This document shows, in pieces, positions 48,056-56,645 of a stretch of 64,000 bases of DNA (positions are counted from its first letter, which is position 1; the number at the start of each line of letters is the position of its first letter). The position numbers and the translations under genes were made by a program. This DNA comes from Deltaproteobacteria bacterium (GTDB lineage Bacteria > Myxococcota > Kuafuiibacteriia > Kuafuiibacteriales > Kuafuiibacteriaceae). Under the pieces are notes generated by a model. The model was not told the DNA's origin. It was given only the letters and a program-made list of their open reading frames with translations, and made no database searches. The DNA is taken from NCBI GenBank assembly GCA_016703535.1, contig JADJBV010000002.1:1240001-1304000 (forward strand), given 5' to 3'.

Positions 48056-50552
48056 GCGTCTCCCCGAGGCCTGATGCGTCGGCCTCGACCAGGGTCTTGG
48101 CCCGCCGCCGCTGATGGAGCAACTCCAGCACCGGCAACATCACGGTGAAGGAGACGACCAAGGTCGCCGCCATGCCAAAACAGGCGACGATCCCCATCGA
48201 CTGCAGCCCTTTGTGGGCCGCGAAGAACAGAGCGCCCCAACCCGCCAGGGACGTCAAGGTGGAGCAGGCGACCGCGGTGCCCACCGAACGCAAGGCCTCC
48301 ATCGGGCCCACCCCTTCGCGGAAGCGGTGGAGCAGGTACACGCCGTGGCTGACGCCGTACCCGAGGATGATCGGGAAGACGATGATGTTCATGAAGTTGA
48401 GCCGGAAGCCGGCCAAGGCCACCAACCCCAACATCACGGCCATGCCCAGCCCCAGCGGCAACAAGGCGATCGCCGCGTCCCTGGCCGAGCGCAGATCCAA
48501 CATCATGATCAAGATCAACATCACCGCGGTCATCGCCACCGTGGTGCGTCCGTCGTGGAGTACGATGCGCGCCAGCTTGGCCATCAAGATGGGCAACCCC
48601 GCCGCGTGGTACTCCTGTCCCGAAGGTGCGCTCAGGTTCTCCACCTGGTCGGCGAACTTGAGCATCATCAGGCCGTCCCACAGATCGACACCCGCGTAGA
48701 CGTAGGTCAGGTAGCCGTGGTTTTCGGGCTTGGCGCTGGGCAGGTGAGTGACCATCGCGGTCAGGTGGGGCGGCAGGTCACTCATGCCAAACGGCGAGCC
48801 CTCCAAGAAGGTCTGGAGCTGCTGCCAACGATCGCGAAAGTCGTCCGGGATCTTGCTGGTGTCCACGGTGGCCAGCTCTTCTTTCCACGCCGTCAAAACC
48901 GCCGCGTTCCGGGCTTGTTGTTCGGTCGGCGGCAAAAAGGAGTGGATCGAGAGCACCTGGTCCACGGTGGAGAAGCGCTTCGGGTCCTTGGGCTCGAAGA
49001 GTCGGTAGACCTCTTCGGCTTGAGCCAAATCTTTTGAGTATATTGCGACCGGATCGGAGGAGATCGCGAAGCGGTCCCGGATCTCGTCTTGGAGGCGCAC
49101 CGAAGCTTGCCCTTCGATCATCAGGGCCCGGGTGTTGTATTCGAAGGTGACGGTGGGGGCGAAGGCGGCGATCGCCAAGGTGACCGCGCTGGCCACGCCC
49201 AAGATCAGCCCCGGGCGCTTCATCTCCCGGTGGGGTCGGGGGGCCGCGTGTTCTTCGACGCCGGTCGTGCCCAGGAGGCGGCGCGGCAGGCCGGGCATCA
49301 ACTTCTCCAAAAAGAGCAACACCGCAGGCACGAACAGGTAAAGGGAGGCGCCGACCACAAAGGTCCCGACGCCGGCCAGGAGCCCAAACTCCGAGAAGCC
49401 TCGGAACTCGGAGAACACCAGCGAAAAGAAGGCCGCGCCCGTCCCCGCCGCCGAGGCGAAGGCCGCTGGGCCCGAGTTGCTCACCGTTTGTTCCACCGCC
49501 GCTGGCAGCGACAGGCCTCGGGTCAACTCGATGCGCAGCCGGTAGGCGAAGTGGATCCCGAAGTCGATGCCGAAGCCCATCAAGATCCCGCCCAAGATGC
49601 CGGTGATGATGTTGAGCTGGCCGATCGCGGCCCAAGCGAAGCCGAAGGTGAAGGCCATGCCGAACAACATCCCCAACACCATCAGCAAGATCATCATGAA
49701 CTGCCGGCGGAAGAAGGCGAGGAGGGTGATCAACACGCCCAAAAACGCGATGCCGCTGACCGGGGGCAAGGAGCGGCTGATGTCGTTGGAGTCGTCGTAG
49801 TTGGTCTGGTAGGTGCCGGTGAAGCCGAACTCGATCACCTGCGGATCGCTGGCCGGCGCTTCGTTGTAGTCCTCGACCAGGCTGAGGCCGCCCGTTTGCT
49901 GTTGGGTCAGCTGCGCCCGCAGGCGCTTCACCAGGTCGGCGGTCTTTTGCAGCTGGTTCGAGTCCCAGCGCGGCTTGATCATCACCAGCACCATCTGGTG
50001 GTCCTGGCTCAGGTAGTAGTCGTCGTTGAGGTCCTTTTTGCCGACCTTTTGGTACTTGGCCAGGATGTCGTCGAGGTCCAGCTTTACGGGTTCGCTCTTC
50101 TTGATCTCGAAGAAGAAGGGGCTGGCCCTCTTGGCGACGTCCCGCAGCTTGGTCATCACCCGCCGCCGCACCTCCTCGAGATCGGCGGTGGCCATGAACA
50201 TCGCCGCGTTTTTGCGGAAGAAGCTGGTGTCGATCTTGGCATTGGCCTCCCGTATCTCGGGGTCGACCGAAAGCTCCTTGACCACTTCGTCGGCGACCGC
50301 CTTGAGCTTCACCGGATCTTGACCGCGCAAAGCCAGGATCAGGTACCCGGCGCCGCCCGACATGTCGGTCACCCGCTGGACGTCGGTGACCTGGCGGAGG
50401 TCTTGATCCAGGAGGTTGAGCTGGTTGGTGTCCAGGGTCAGGCGCGAGGCGGCCAAGATCGAGGCCCCGGCCAACGCCACCATCAAGAGCAAGACTGTGC
50501 CCGGGCGCTCGAGGAGGAGCCGGATCCAGAGCTTGAGGATCAGCGTCTTCAT
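48048..50552 (-). CDS. MMPL/RND family exporter (HpnN-like)
   Basis: An 834-residue RND-superfamily membrane protein with two homologous halves. Each half has one helix, a large periplasmic domain and five further helices. Features include an initial RPGTVLLLMVALAGASILAASRL helix, ILGGILMGFGIDFGIHFAYRLR in the first half and IIVFPIILGYGVSHGVYLLHRFREG in the second. This is the HpnN/MmpL layout for moving hopanoids or other lipids. It follows a MlaC-like carrier gene by 9 bases and overlaps a lipoprotein gene by 8, forming a three-gene unit. The specific lipid is unknown. Confidence 0.9.
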   Translation of the reverse strand: MKTLILKLWIRLLLERPGTVLLLMVALAGASILAASRLTLDTNQLNLLDQDLRQVTDVQRVTDMSGGAGYLILALRGQDPVKLKAVADEVVKELSVDPEIREANAKIDTSFFRKNAAMFMATADLEEVRRRVMTKLRDVAKRASPFFFEIKKSEPVKLDLDDILAKYQKVGKKDLNDDYYLSQDHQMVLVMIKPRWDSNQLQKTADLVKRLRAQLTQQQTGGLSLVEDYNEAPASDPQVIEFGFTGTYQTNYDDSNDISRSLPPVSGIAFLGVLITLLAFFRRQFMMILLMVLGMLFGMAFTFGFAWAAIGQLNIITGILGGILMGFGIDFGIHFAYRLRIELTRGLSLPAAVEQTVSNSGPAAFASAAGTGAAFFSLVFSEFRGFSEFGLLAGVGTFVVGASLYLFVPAVLLFLEKLMPGLPRRLLGTTGVEEHAAPRPHREMKRPGLILGVASAVTLAIAAFAPTVTFEYNTRALMIEGQASVRLQDEIRDRFAISSDPVAIYSKDLAQAEEVYRLFEPKDPKRFSTVDQVLSIHSFLPPTEQQARNAAVLTAWKEELATVDTSKIPDDFRDRWQQLQTFLEGSPFGMSDLPPHLTAMVTHLPSAKPENHGYLTYVYAGVDLWDGLMMLKFADQVENLSAPSGQEYHAAGLPILMAKLARIVLHDGRTTVAMTAVMLILIMMLDLRSARDAAIALLPLGLGMAVMLGLVALAGFRLNFMNIIVFPIILGYGVSHGVYLLHRFREGVGPMEALRSVGTAVACSTLTSLAGWGALFFAAHKGLQSMGIVACFGMAATLVVSFTVMLPVLELLHQRRRAKTLVEADASGLGETRA

Positions 50553-50561
50553 CGACCGCGG

Positions 50562-51137
50562 CTAGTTGCGGGCGTCGAGCTCAGCCACCCGCGTGCGCAT
50601 CTGAGTCAGCAGGTTGGGCCAGCCGCCTTCTTTGAGGAGCGGCTCGACCTGTTCGGTGCGGACGTTGGTGAGCAGGGACTGATCGCCTTCGAAGGTCACG
50701 TCCACCAGTCGGTAGCCGGCCTTGTTGCCCGACAGCAGGTAGTGGACCTTGATCTCTTCCTTCTTCATCGGGTGGAGCACCACCAAGGTCGAGGTCAACA
50801 TCGTGTAGGCGCCCTCGGGCTTGGGCACGTTGTAGAGGATGGTCTCGATCTTCTGAAGGTTGTCCCGCAGCTTCGGGAAGGCGGCGGCCTGAAAGATCTT
50901 GTGGAAGAGCTTGATGAACTCGAGCTTCTGGTCGGCGGTGCCTTGGGCCCAGGCGGCTCCGAGCAGCAGCTGACCTTGGGACTCGCCATCAACTTGTTTG
51001 AGGGCCAGGTCGTCCTTCCCATACCTGATCGCGTTGACGAAGGTCTTCACCGGCTTTTCGGGACCCGGCTGGCCCGCCCAGGCGGGGGTGGAGCAAAGGG
51101 CAAGCGCAATGGCCAAGGACGCGAAAGCTCTGGACAT
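50562..51137 (-). CDS. MlaC/HpnM-like periplasmic lipid carrier
   Basis: A 191-residue secreted protein (signal peptide MSRAFASLAIALALCSTPAWA). It belongs to the MlaC/Ttg2D (toluene tolerance) family, visible in the KTFVNAIRYG opening, QKLEFIKLFHKIF, the LVVLHPMKKEEIKVHYLL strand pair and YRLVDVTFEGDQSLL. Family members carry phospholipids or hopanoids through the periplasm. Pairing with an HpnN-like MMPL gene 9 bases downstream matches the HpnM/HpnN arrangement known in hopanoid clusters, though no squalene-hopene genes are seen here. The ATG at 51137 follows GGAGGG by 4 bases. Confidence 0.86.
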   Translation of the reverse strand: MSRAFASLAIALALCSTPAWAGQPGPEKPVKTFVNAIRYGKDDLALKQVDGESQGQLLLGAAWAQGTADQKLEFIKLFHKIFQAAAFPKLRDNLQKIETILYNVPKPEGAYTMLTSTLVVLHPMKKEEIKVHYLLSGNKAGYRLVDVTFEGDQSLLTNVRTEQVEPLLKEGGWPNLLTQMRTRVAELDARN

Positions 51138-51322
51138 GGACCCTCCGGACGCCGGGACCCGATCCCCTACCAGCCCGTCGGCAAGAGGGACAAGGGACAA
51201 CCGGCGATTCCCACCTTGTCCGACGCCCGAGCCGCCTGGGATCTTCCAAGTGGGCGCCGACACGCCGAGATCCCCTGGATCCGGAGGGTACACCCGGTCT
51301 CCCGGAGACTTCGCCCCAGGGT

Positions 51323-51685
51323 TCAGAGCCCGGAGGCGGCCAGGCGCCGGTGGCCGACGGCGACCATCATCCACACCAGGGCCAACATGGTGCAGCCCAT
51401 GATCGCCGGGGTCAGGGACTCGGCGATGCCCATCAGCACGATCAAGTGGAGCTCGTCGCTCTTCGAAAACTCGGGGTTGCTGGCGACCGTGTAGCAGACC
51501 GTCGCCAGGTCGGCGGCGACCGCGGCCAACACCGAAAAGCCGGTGGAGGTCGACAGGGCCCGGATGGTACCGACCCGGCCTTCGTCGGGCCGAAAGGCGA
51601 AGAGCCCCGCGGCGATCAAGGCCGCCAGCCCCAAAAACAAGACCACGAACATCGGAAAGCCACCGGCCTTGAAGAACTCGATCAT
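51323..51685 (-). CDS. Small three-helix membrane protein, MotA/TolQ-like
   Basis: A 120-residue protein with hydrophobic segments at about 8-30 (GGFPMFVVLFLGLAALIAAG), 45-65 (TGFSVLAAVAADLATVCYTV) and 85-108 (SLTPAIMGCTMLALVWMMVAV). The pattern and GG-F-P opening are weakly reminiscent of MotA/TolQ/ExbB proteins but far shorter. The role is unknown. The ATG at 51685 is preceded by AAGGAG at a suitable distance. It is divergent from the ECF sigma factor gene and shares a 143-base control region with it, so it may be one of its targets. Confidence 0.65.
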   Translation of the reverse strand: MIEFFKAGGFPMFVVLFLGLAALIAAGLFAFRPDEGRVGTIRALSTSTGFSVLAAVAADLATVCYTVASNPEFSKSDELHLIVLMGIAESLTPAIMGCTMLALVWMMVAVGHRRLAASGL

Positions 51686-51717
51686 CACCCTCTCCTTGGA
51701 GCAGCACGATGCGGCGC

Positions 51718-51731
51718 GCAAGGTGCCTTGC
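51718..51731. repeat. Dispersed palindrome GCAAG-N4-CTTGC, copy 10 (intergenic)
   Basis: N4 is GTGC. This is the only exact copy outside a gene, in the control region between the membrane protein and the sigma factor. Confidence 0.9.
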
Positions 51732-51775
51732 ATGGCCTGCCCCGGTCGCTCAGCACAACGCGGTCCCCGGGCGGG

Positions 51776-51800
51776 CGTGACGAAAAATTTGGTTGTCACG
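51776..51800. promoter_or_regulatory. Inverted repeat CGTGAC-N13-GTCACG upstream of the sigma factor
   Basis: CGTGAC (51776-51781) and GTCACG (51795-51800) form a perfect 6-bp inverted repeat around an A/T-rich spacer with AAAAATTT. It lies about 30 bases before the sigma gene start and could be an operator or part of its promoter. Confidence 0.45.
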
Positions 51801-51828
51801 GCGGCCGGTCCGGCGCGTTGTGGGGGTG

Positions 51829-52395
51829 GTGGAGGGCGAGGAGGGGCTGGTCGAGGGCTTGCGCCGGGGTGAGGCCACCGCCTTCGATCGGGCCTACACC
51901 ATGTATCGAGCGCGGCTCTTCGGCTTCTTGTTGCGCCTGACCCGGCGCCGGGACCTGGCCGAGGATCTGCTGCAGGAGACCTGGATCCGCTTGGCCAAAA
52001 ACGCTCGGCGCCTGACGCCCGACACCCAATTGCGGGCTTGGCTCTATACCGTGGCCCGCAACCTCTATTTGTCGCACCGCCGTTGGGTCCTGGTGGATCT
52101 GGATCGGCTGACGGCCCTGACTCCACCCAAAGGGATCGCCCCCGACGGGACCTCACCCTTCGATCTGGCCGCCGCGGGTGAGACCGGGCGCCGACTGGAA
52201 GAGGCCTTGGGCCGCTTGCCGATCAAATATCGGGAGGTGTTGTTGTTGGTGGGGGTGGACGGCTTGACCCTCGCCGAAGCGGCCCAGGTGTTGAGCCTGA
52301 GCCCCGAGGCCTTGCGCCAGCGGCTCAAGCGGGCTCGGGACATGGTAGAAGAGATCTTGAGCGCGGCCGAAGGCCAGAAAGTGAGGAGCCCATGA
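51829..52395 (+). CDS. ECF-type RNA polymerase sigma factor
   Basis: About 188 residues. Region 2 is YRARLFGFLLRLTRRRDLAEDLLQETWIRL, followed by AWLYTVARNLYLSHRR. Region 4 is LEEALGRLPIKYREVLLLVGVDGLTLAEAAQVLSLSPEALRQRLKRAR. It should redirect RNA polymerase to a small regulon, probably including its own promoter. Start is uncertain: GTG codons at 51820, 51826 and 51829 and a TTG at 51793 are in frame. Its stop overlaps a small membrane protein gene by 4 bases, in the position of an anti-sigma factor. Confidence 0.88.
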   Translation: MEGEEGLVEGLRRGEATAFDRAYTMYRARLFGFLLRLTRRRDLAEDLLQETWIRLAKNARRLTPDTQLRAWLYTVARNLYLSHRRWVLVDLDRLTALTPPKGIAPDGTSPFDLAAAGETGRRLEEALGRLPIKYREVLLLVGVDGLTLAEAAQVLSLSPEALRQRLKRARDMVEEILSAAEGQKVRSP

Positions 52396-52643
52396 GCACC
52401 GATCAGAATTCGCCGGATCCCGTGCTCCAGGCCCTGGCTCAACTGCCCGAACAAGACGTGGATCCTTGGCGCGCCGGCCGAATCCGGCACCACGCCTTGT
52501 CCACCTTGGCCCAAGGCGCTTCGCGGTGGGCTGGTTTCTTCCGCTTTTATGATCGGTTCTTGGAGCCGGCGTTGGTCGCCAGCTTGACCTTGGCCTACCT
52601 GACTTGGGCGGTGGCCGCCGTCAATCACCTGCACGGCTCATGA
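52392..52643 (+). CDS. Small membrane protein, possible anti-sigma factor
   Basis: An 83-residue protein with a cytoplasmic N-terminal helix region (DPVLQALAQLPEQDVDPWRAGRIRHHAL) and one transmembrane helix near the C-terminus (ALVASLTLAYLTWAVAAV). Location directly after an ECF sigma gene with an ATGA overlap, and the one-helix topology, suggest an anti-sigma factor. It lacks the HxxxCxxC zinc motif of the ZAS class and any periplasmic sensor domain. It overlaps the CobW gene start by 4 bases. Confidence 0.6.
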   Translation: MSTDQNSPDPVLQALAQLPEQDVDPWRAGRIRHHALSTLAQGASRWAGFFRFYDRFLEPALVASLTLAYLTWAVAAVNHLHGS

Positions 52644-53572
52644 AGATCCCGGTCACCATCCTCACCGGCTTCCTCGGCGCCGGGAAGACCACCTTGGTCA
52701 ACCACCTGTTGAAGACCGCCGCCGATCGCAAGATCGGGGTGTTGGTCAACGACTTCGGCGAGATCAACATCGACGCCGAGTTGATCGTCGGCACCAGCGA
52801 AGGCGTGATCAGCCTGGCCAACGGCTGCATCTGCTGCACGATGCAAGGTGACTTGCAAAAGTCGGTGTTAGCGGTCCTGGAGCGCACCCCTCGCCCCGAA
52901 CACCTCTTGGTCGAGGCCAGCGGCCTGAGCAACCCCGGCCCCTTGGCGGAGGTTTTTTTTCAACTGCAAAAGCAAGGCAACTTGCGCCTCGACGGGATCG
53001 TGGCGGTGGTGGACGCGACCCGCTTCCCCTTCGACGATCTGAAGGGCCAACCTTTGGCCCGAGATCAGGTGCTGGCTTCGGATCTGGTGGTGCTCAACAA
53101 GGTCGATCTGGTCTCCTCCGAGCGCGTCGAGGTGATCAAGGCGGCGGTGCGGCAAAGGTTGCCCAAGGCCCGGGTGATCGAGGCGGTCCGGGCCCAGGTG
53201 CCGGCCGAGGTTTTGCTCGGGTTGTCGGCGTGGCCCGCGGACCGGGTCCCCCCCCACGTGCATGGCCATGACCTGGAGGCCCTCGGTTATCGTTCGCTCC
53301 TGTTTCGGAGTGATCGCCCCTTCGACTTCAAGAAGTTGGTCCAGGTGATCGAGGGGCTGCCGACCGGGATCGTCCGGGAAAAAGGGGTCATTTTGGTCAA
53401 GGAGCGGCCTGGTGATCGGCTGGCCCTCAACTGCGTGGGGCGGCGGGTCCACGTCGAGACCTTGGGCCCGGCGGAGGGCACGGAGAGCGTCGTGGTGGTG
53501 ATCGGAGAGGCGGCGGCGTTTGATGAGGTGTCGTTGAGGGAGGCTTTGGGCTCGGCCTTGGCTCAGGCATGA
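52640..53572 (+). CDS. CobW/COG0523 family GTPase (metal chaperone)
   Basis: A 310-residue G3E GTPase. Walker A is GFLGAGKTTL (residues 10-19), the metal-binding CxCC is GCICCT (Cys 63, 65 and 66), the guanine-specificity motif is NKVD, and a CobW C-terminal domain follows. COG0523 proteins insert zinc, cobalt or other metals into client enzymes using GTP. It is in an operon with an ECF sigma factor and small membrane protein, so metal or envelope stress control is plausible. No zinc-regulator site was identified. Confidence 0.9.
   Translation: MKIPVTILTGFLGAGKTTLVNHLLKTAADRKIGVLVNDFGEINIDAELIVGTSEGVISLANGCICCTMQGDLQKSVLAVLERTPRPEHLLVEASGLSNPGPLAEVFFQLQKQGNLRLDGIVAVVDATRFPFDDLKGQPLARDQVLASDLVVLNKVDLVSSERVEVIKAAVRQRLPKARVIEAVRAQVPAEVLLGLSAWPADRVPPHVHGHDLEALGYRSLLFRSDRPFDFKKLVQVIEGLPTGIVREKGVILVKERPGDRLALNCVGRRVHVETLGPAEGTESVVVVIGEAAAFDEVSLREALGSALAQA
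52843..52856. repeat. Dispersed palindrome GCAAG-N4-CTTGC, copy 11
   Basis: N4 is GTGA. It lies inside the CobW gene just after the CxCC codons. Confidence 0.9.
52972..52985. repeat. Dispersed palindrome GCAAG-N4-CTTGC, copy 12
   Basis: N4 is GCAA. It lies inside the CobW gene, 129 bases after copy 11. Confidence 0.9.
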
Positions 53573-53582
53573 TCTTTTAGGC

Positions 53583-53981
53583 ATGAGCCTTTTACTCTTC
53601 GCCTTGACCTTGTTGGCAGCGGCACCTGGACCGGCGGCCTTGATCGAAGCGCAGGTCGCCGCCTGGAACCGGGGTGATCTGCCGGCTTTTTGTGCGGCCT
53701 ACGCCGAGGACGCCTTGTTCCTCTCTCCTTCCGGCGTCACCCGAGGCCGGGCCGCGGTGCTGGAGCGTTATCTCAAGAAGTACGGCGGCGATCGGAGCGG
53801 CATGGGCACCTTGGCGATCGAACCTCTGGAGGTGAAGGTTCTGCCCGGCGGCAAAGCGGTCAGCGTCGCGGCCCGTTGGCGCTTGAGTTGGGAAAAAAAG
53901 CCGACCGCTGAAGGCCTGACCTTGATCGTCTTCGAGGAGCGGGCCGGGCGCTGGTGGTTGATCCAAGACGCCTCGATGTAG
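53583..53981 (+). CDS. Secreted NTF2-like (DUF4440/SnoaL) protein
   Basis: A 132-residue protein with a short signal peptide (MSLLLFALTLLAAAPG) and the DUF4440 alpha+beta cone (LIEAQVAAWNRGDLPAFCAAYAEDALFLSPSG...GRAAVLERY, later FEERAGRWWLIQDASM). This fold binds small ligands or forms enzymes such as isomerases; no catalytic residue pattern is diagnostic here. It starts 10 bases after the CobW gene and is probably the last gene of that operon. Confidence 0.8.
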   Translation: MSLLLFALTLLAAAPGPAALIEAQVAAWNRGDLPAFCAAYAEDALFLSPSGVTRGRAAVLERYLKKYGGDRSGMGTLAIEPLEVKVLPGGKAVSVAARWRLSWEKKPTAEGLTLIVFEERAGRWWLIQDASM

Positions 53982-54004
53982 GGCCCCTGCACCCCCCGAG
54001 GCAT

Positions 54005-56581
54005 TCAGCGGCCGATGGCGCTGTCGTTGTCCCGGAAGGCCACCCGCCGGAGGAGCGGGCCCGGGTCGACGTCGGACACCGTGAAGATCAGTCCAACCCT
54101 GTGTCCGGCGATCAGCCCGTCCTCCAGCAAGAGGCCGCCGCTGCCGAAGCTGAGGCCGAAGCTCTGGTTGTCGACGATGCGGAAGCGCTCCAGGTGAAGT
54201 CGGGAGAACTCGACCAAAACGCCGATCCCGGAACGATCGGCCGAGTCTCCGCTGCCTTCGACGATCACTTCGCTGACGTCGAGGCGGGCGTCCCCCTGGA
54301 GATCCAAGCCGCCCGTACCGTTGTCCTCCAACCGCCAGCGGGTGCCTCGGATCTCTCCGGCCAAGCTCAGGGCCACGCCACGACCACTACAACGTCGGAC
54401 CGACAGATCGTCGGCGGTGACCACCGTACCTAGGCCTTCGACCAAGATGCCCAGGTCAACGTGATCCTCGAGGACCACCCGAGTGAAGCTCAAGGTCCCG
54501 GCCCGTAAGTAGAGGCCCGCGGTCTCGCGCTCCTCGGCCGGCGTGGGTTGGTTGCGGCGGCAAGTGATGTCCACGAAGCGGGAGGCCCCCGCGGAGGAGT
54601 GTTCGATGCAGGCTCGGTGGGTGTTGTCGGCCTCGAAGCGCTCCAGGGCGACGGTGGCGGTGCTGGCGACCCACAGGCCCATTCCTCGTTCGCCACTTTG
54701 GTGTTCGGATTCCACGCCGTCTACCTTCAGGTCTTGTCCGCGCAGCGTGGCGCCGTCGTGCACCGAGATCCCGCGATCGACGTTGTTGCTCAGCAAAACT
54801 CGCTGCGCCACGGCCTGGGCACCTTCGGTCAGGTACAGGCCGACCCCCAGGGTCTGCTCGCTCTCCCGGGGGCGCGTGTCCACGATGGTGAGATCTCGAA
54901 AGGTGGCGTGGGTCTCCAGATCTCTCACCAGGATCCCCTGTTGAGTGTTGGCCCGGAGCCAACTTCGTTCCAGGTGAACGCGTGCGCCCGACGACACGAT
55001 CAGCCCCTGACCGTCGAGTTGATCCTCGAGCCGGGCCTTGGTGTCCTCGACCACCAGGTCCCGAAGTTCGGCCTGGGCTCGCCCTTGGACCAAGACCCCG
55101 GCCACCCGGTTGCCGCTCAGCACAGCCCGCTCCAGCCCCAGGTGCGAGCGGTCCCCGACCAGGATCGCCACCCCGCCGATCCCGGCTTCGGGGAGGGTGT
55201 CCCGGATCAGGAGTCCTTGCGCCACCATCGTCGATCCGCCTTGCAGCTCGAGGCCACGATAGGAGGTGCTCCACAAGGCCGCTTGGTGAAGCGTGAGGTG
55301 CGCTCCGTCGTCGAGCCGCACCGCGGATTCGGGGCCTGGGAGTTGTTCGAGGACCAGCTCGCTGATGGTGGCCGACGCGGTGGTGAGCCGCAGGCCGCTG
55401 GGCGAAAGTTCGCGGCCGACCAGGCCTTCGATGAGGGCCTGGGCGCCGGGCTCCAACACCAGCCCATCGTCGGTCGAACCGAGAAGGACGATGCGCCTCG
55501 CCTCCAGGCGGCCGTCGACGTGCAGCTTGGCGGAGGGCCCGGCCAACTCCACGTCCAACAGCAGGGCCCGGGCGGAGGCGGTGATGGTCCACGGGCCTTG
55601 GCCGGAGAGGTTTTGCAAGACAACTTGCGAATCGATCAGCACCTCACCTTGGATTACGGTTTCGGCGGCGCAGGCGCCCACCACCTTGACCGCCCGGCTC
55701 AACACCGGCCCGGCGTAGGTGCCCCTCGCCAAGCTGATGGTCGCCCCCGCGGTCGCGCGCAAAAGGGCCTCGTCCAGGGTGGCGAAGGGGGCTTGGGCCG
55801 AGCCGTCTCCACCACCGCCGTTGGGATCGACGTGGAGGGCTTGGCTGGGGATCCCGGGCAAAAATTGATCGGGCGGGCAGCTGCCAATTGCCGTACATTG
55901 AGTAGATTGCTGCCACTGGACCGTGCCTGGCAAACAGGCCTGACGAGCTGGCGGCTCACAGCGGGCGGGTTCGGCGTTCGGGTGCTCCGACCAACCCGGG
56001 GCACACGGCAAGAGTTGGGGAGGCTCCGGGGCCTGAGGCGGCGCGGCGTCGGCGGGGGCACCCGGTGGCGTGGGCTCGGGGCAGGGGCTCAAACACCGCG
56101 GTACGTCCTCCCCATCCAAACAACCGCCGGCTTCCAAACACGATGTCAGATCAGCGACCGGTAGGCGGAAGCGCGCCGAGGGCCCGCCCAACTCGAAGAT
56201 CGACTGAAATCCCAGGCTCTCTCCGTCGACCACCCGGACCTCGATCGCCTCATCGAAGTTGGGGAGGGCGCGAGAGGCCGCCCCGGGCAAGGCCGCCGTC
56301 AGGGGCCCGGCGACCAGGGCCAAGGCGTTCAGGGGCCGCTCGTACCGGAGAATATCGGCGACCCACTCGTCCCCGAGACCGATCGGGAGGGCCCGGCCTT
56401 CGCCGTCGCCTTCGAGGGCCTCGGCGGTGAGGCGCCCTTCGGCCTCGATCACCACCACCGTCGCCGAGATCCCGGGCGCGGCTGGGAGCAGGATCGGTTC
56501 TTCTTCCGCACATCCGACTACGCCGATGGCGACCGACCACCCCAAGGTGGTGGCGACTGTCATCCCCGGCAAACGCCGCAC
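54005..56581 (-). CDS. Right-handed beta-helix lipoprotein
   Basis: An 858-residue lipoprotein (lipobox GVVGC, Cys24). A beta-sandwich N-terminal domain (about 35-150) and a Cys/Pro-rich linker (about 150-245) precede a long parallel beta-helix. The helix begins with HVDPNGGGGDGSAQAPFATLDEALLRAT, the classical DUF1565 entry motif, and has more than 20 coils rich in L-x-L strand pairs. It may be a surface adhesin or carbohydrate-binding protein; no polysaccharide-lyase active site was identified. ATG 56563 is an alternative start. It is convergent with the NTF2-like gene. Confidence 0.83.
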   Translation of the reverse strand: MRRLPGMTVATTLGWSVAIGVVGCAEEEPILLPAAPGISATVVVIEAEGRLTAEALEGDGEGRALPIGLGDEWVADILRYERPLNALALVAGPLTAALPGAASRALPNFDEAIEVRVVDGESLGFQSIFELGGPSARFRLPVADLTSCLEAGGCLDGEDVPRCLSPCPEPTPPGAPADAAPPQAPEPPQLLPCAPGWSEHPNAEPARCEPPARQACLPGTVQWQQSTQCTAIGSCPPDQFLPGIPSQALHVDPNGGGGDGSAQAPFATLDEALLRATAGATISLARGTYAGPVLSRAVKVVGACAAETVIQGEVLIDSQVVLQNLSGQGPWTITASARALLLDVELAGPSAKLHVDGRLEARRIVLLGSTDDGLVLEPGAQALIEGLVGRELSPSGLRLTTASATISELVLEQLPGPESAVRLDDGAHLTLHQAALWSTSYRGLELQGGSTMVAQGLLIRDTLPEAGIGGVAILVGDRSHLGLERAVLSGNRVAGVLVQGRAQAELRDLVVEDTKARLEDQLDGQGLIVSSGARVHLERSWLRANTQQGILVRDLETHATFRDLTIVDTRPRESEQTLGVGLYLTEGAQAVAQRVLLSNNVDRGISVHDGATLRGQDLKVDGVESEHQSGERGMGLWVASTATVALERFEADNTHRACIEHSSAGASRFVDITCRRNQPTPAEERETAGLYLRAGTLSFTRVVLEDHVDLGILVEGLGTVVTADDLSVRRCSGRGVALSLAGEIRGTRWRLEDNGTGGLDLQGDARLDVSEVIVEGSGDSADRSGIGVLVEFSRLHLERFRIVDNQSFGLSFGSGGLLLEDGLIAGHRVGLIFTVSDVDPGPLLRRVAFRDNDSAIGR
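55615..55628. repeat. Dispersed palindrome GCAAG-N4-CTTGC, copy 13
   Basis: N4 is ACAA. It lies inside the beta-helix lipoprotein gene. Confidence 0.9.
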
Positions 56582-56645
56582 GATCCCGATCTTATCACCG
56601 CTCCTGGCGCTGGATCAGCGGGCCTCGTGATATCTTGCCGAGACC

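Noticed and set aside
51297..51309. GTCTCC-C-GGAGAC palindrome after the small membrane protein gene, considered as a terminator
   Set aside because: Loop is too small and no T run follows.
49089..51494. 801-codon plus-strand ORF
   Set aside because: Covers the clearly real MMPL exporter and MlaC-like genes in antisense; His/Gln/Arg-rich shadow composition.
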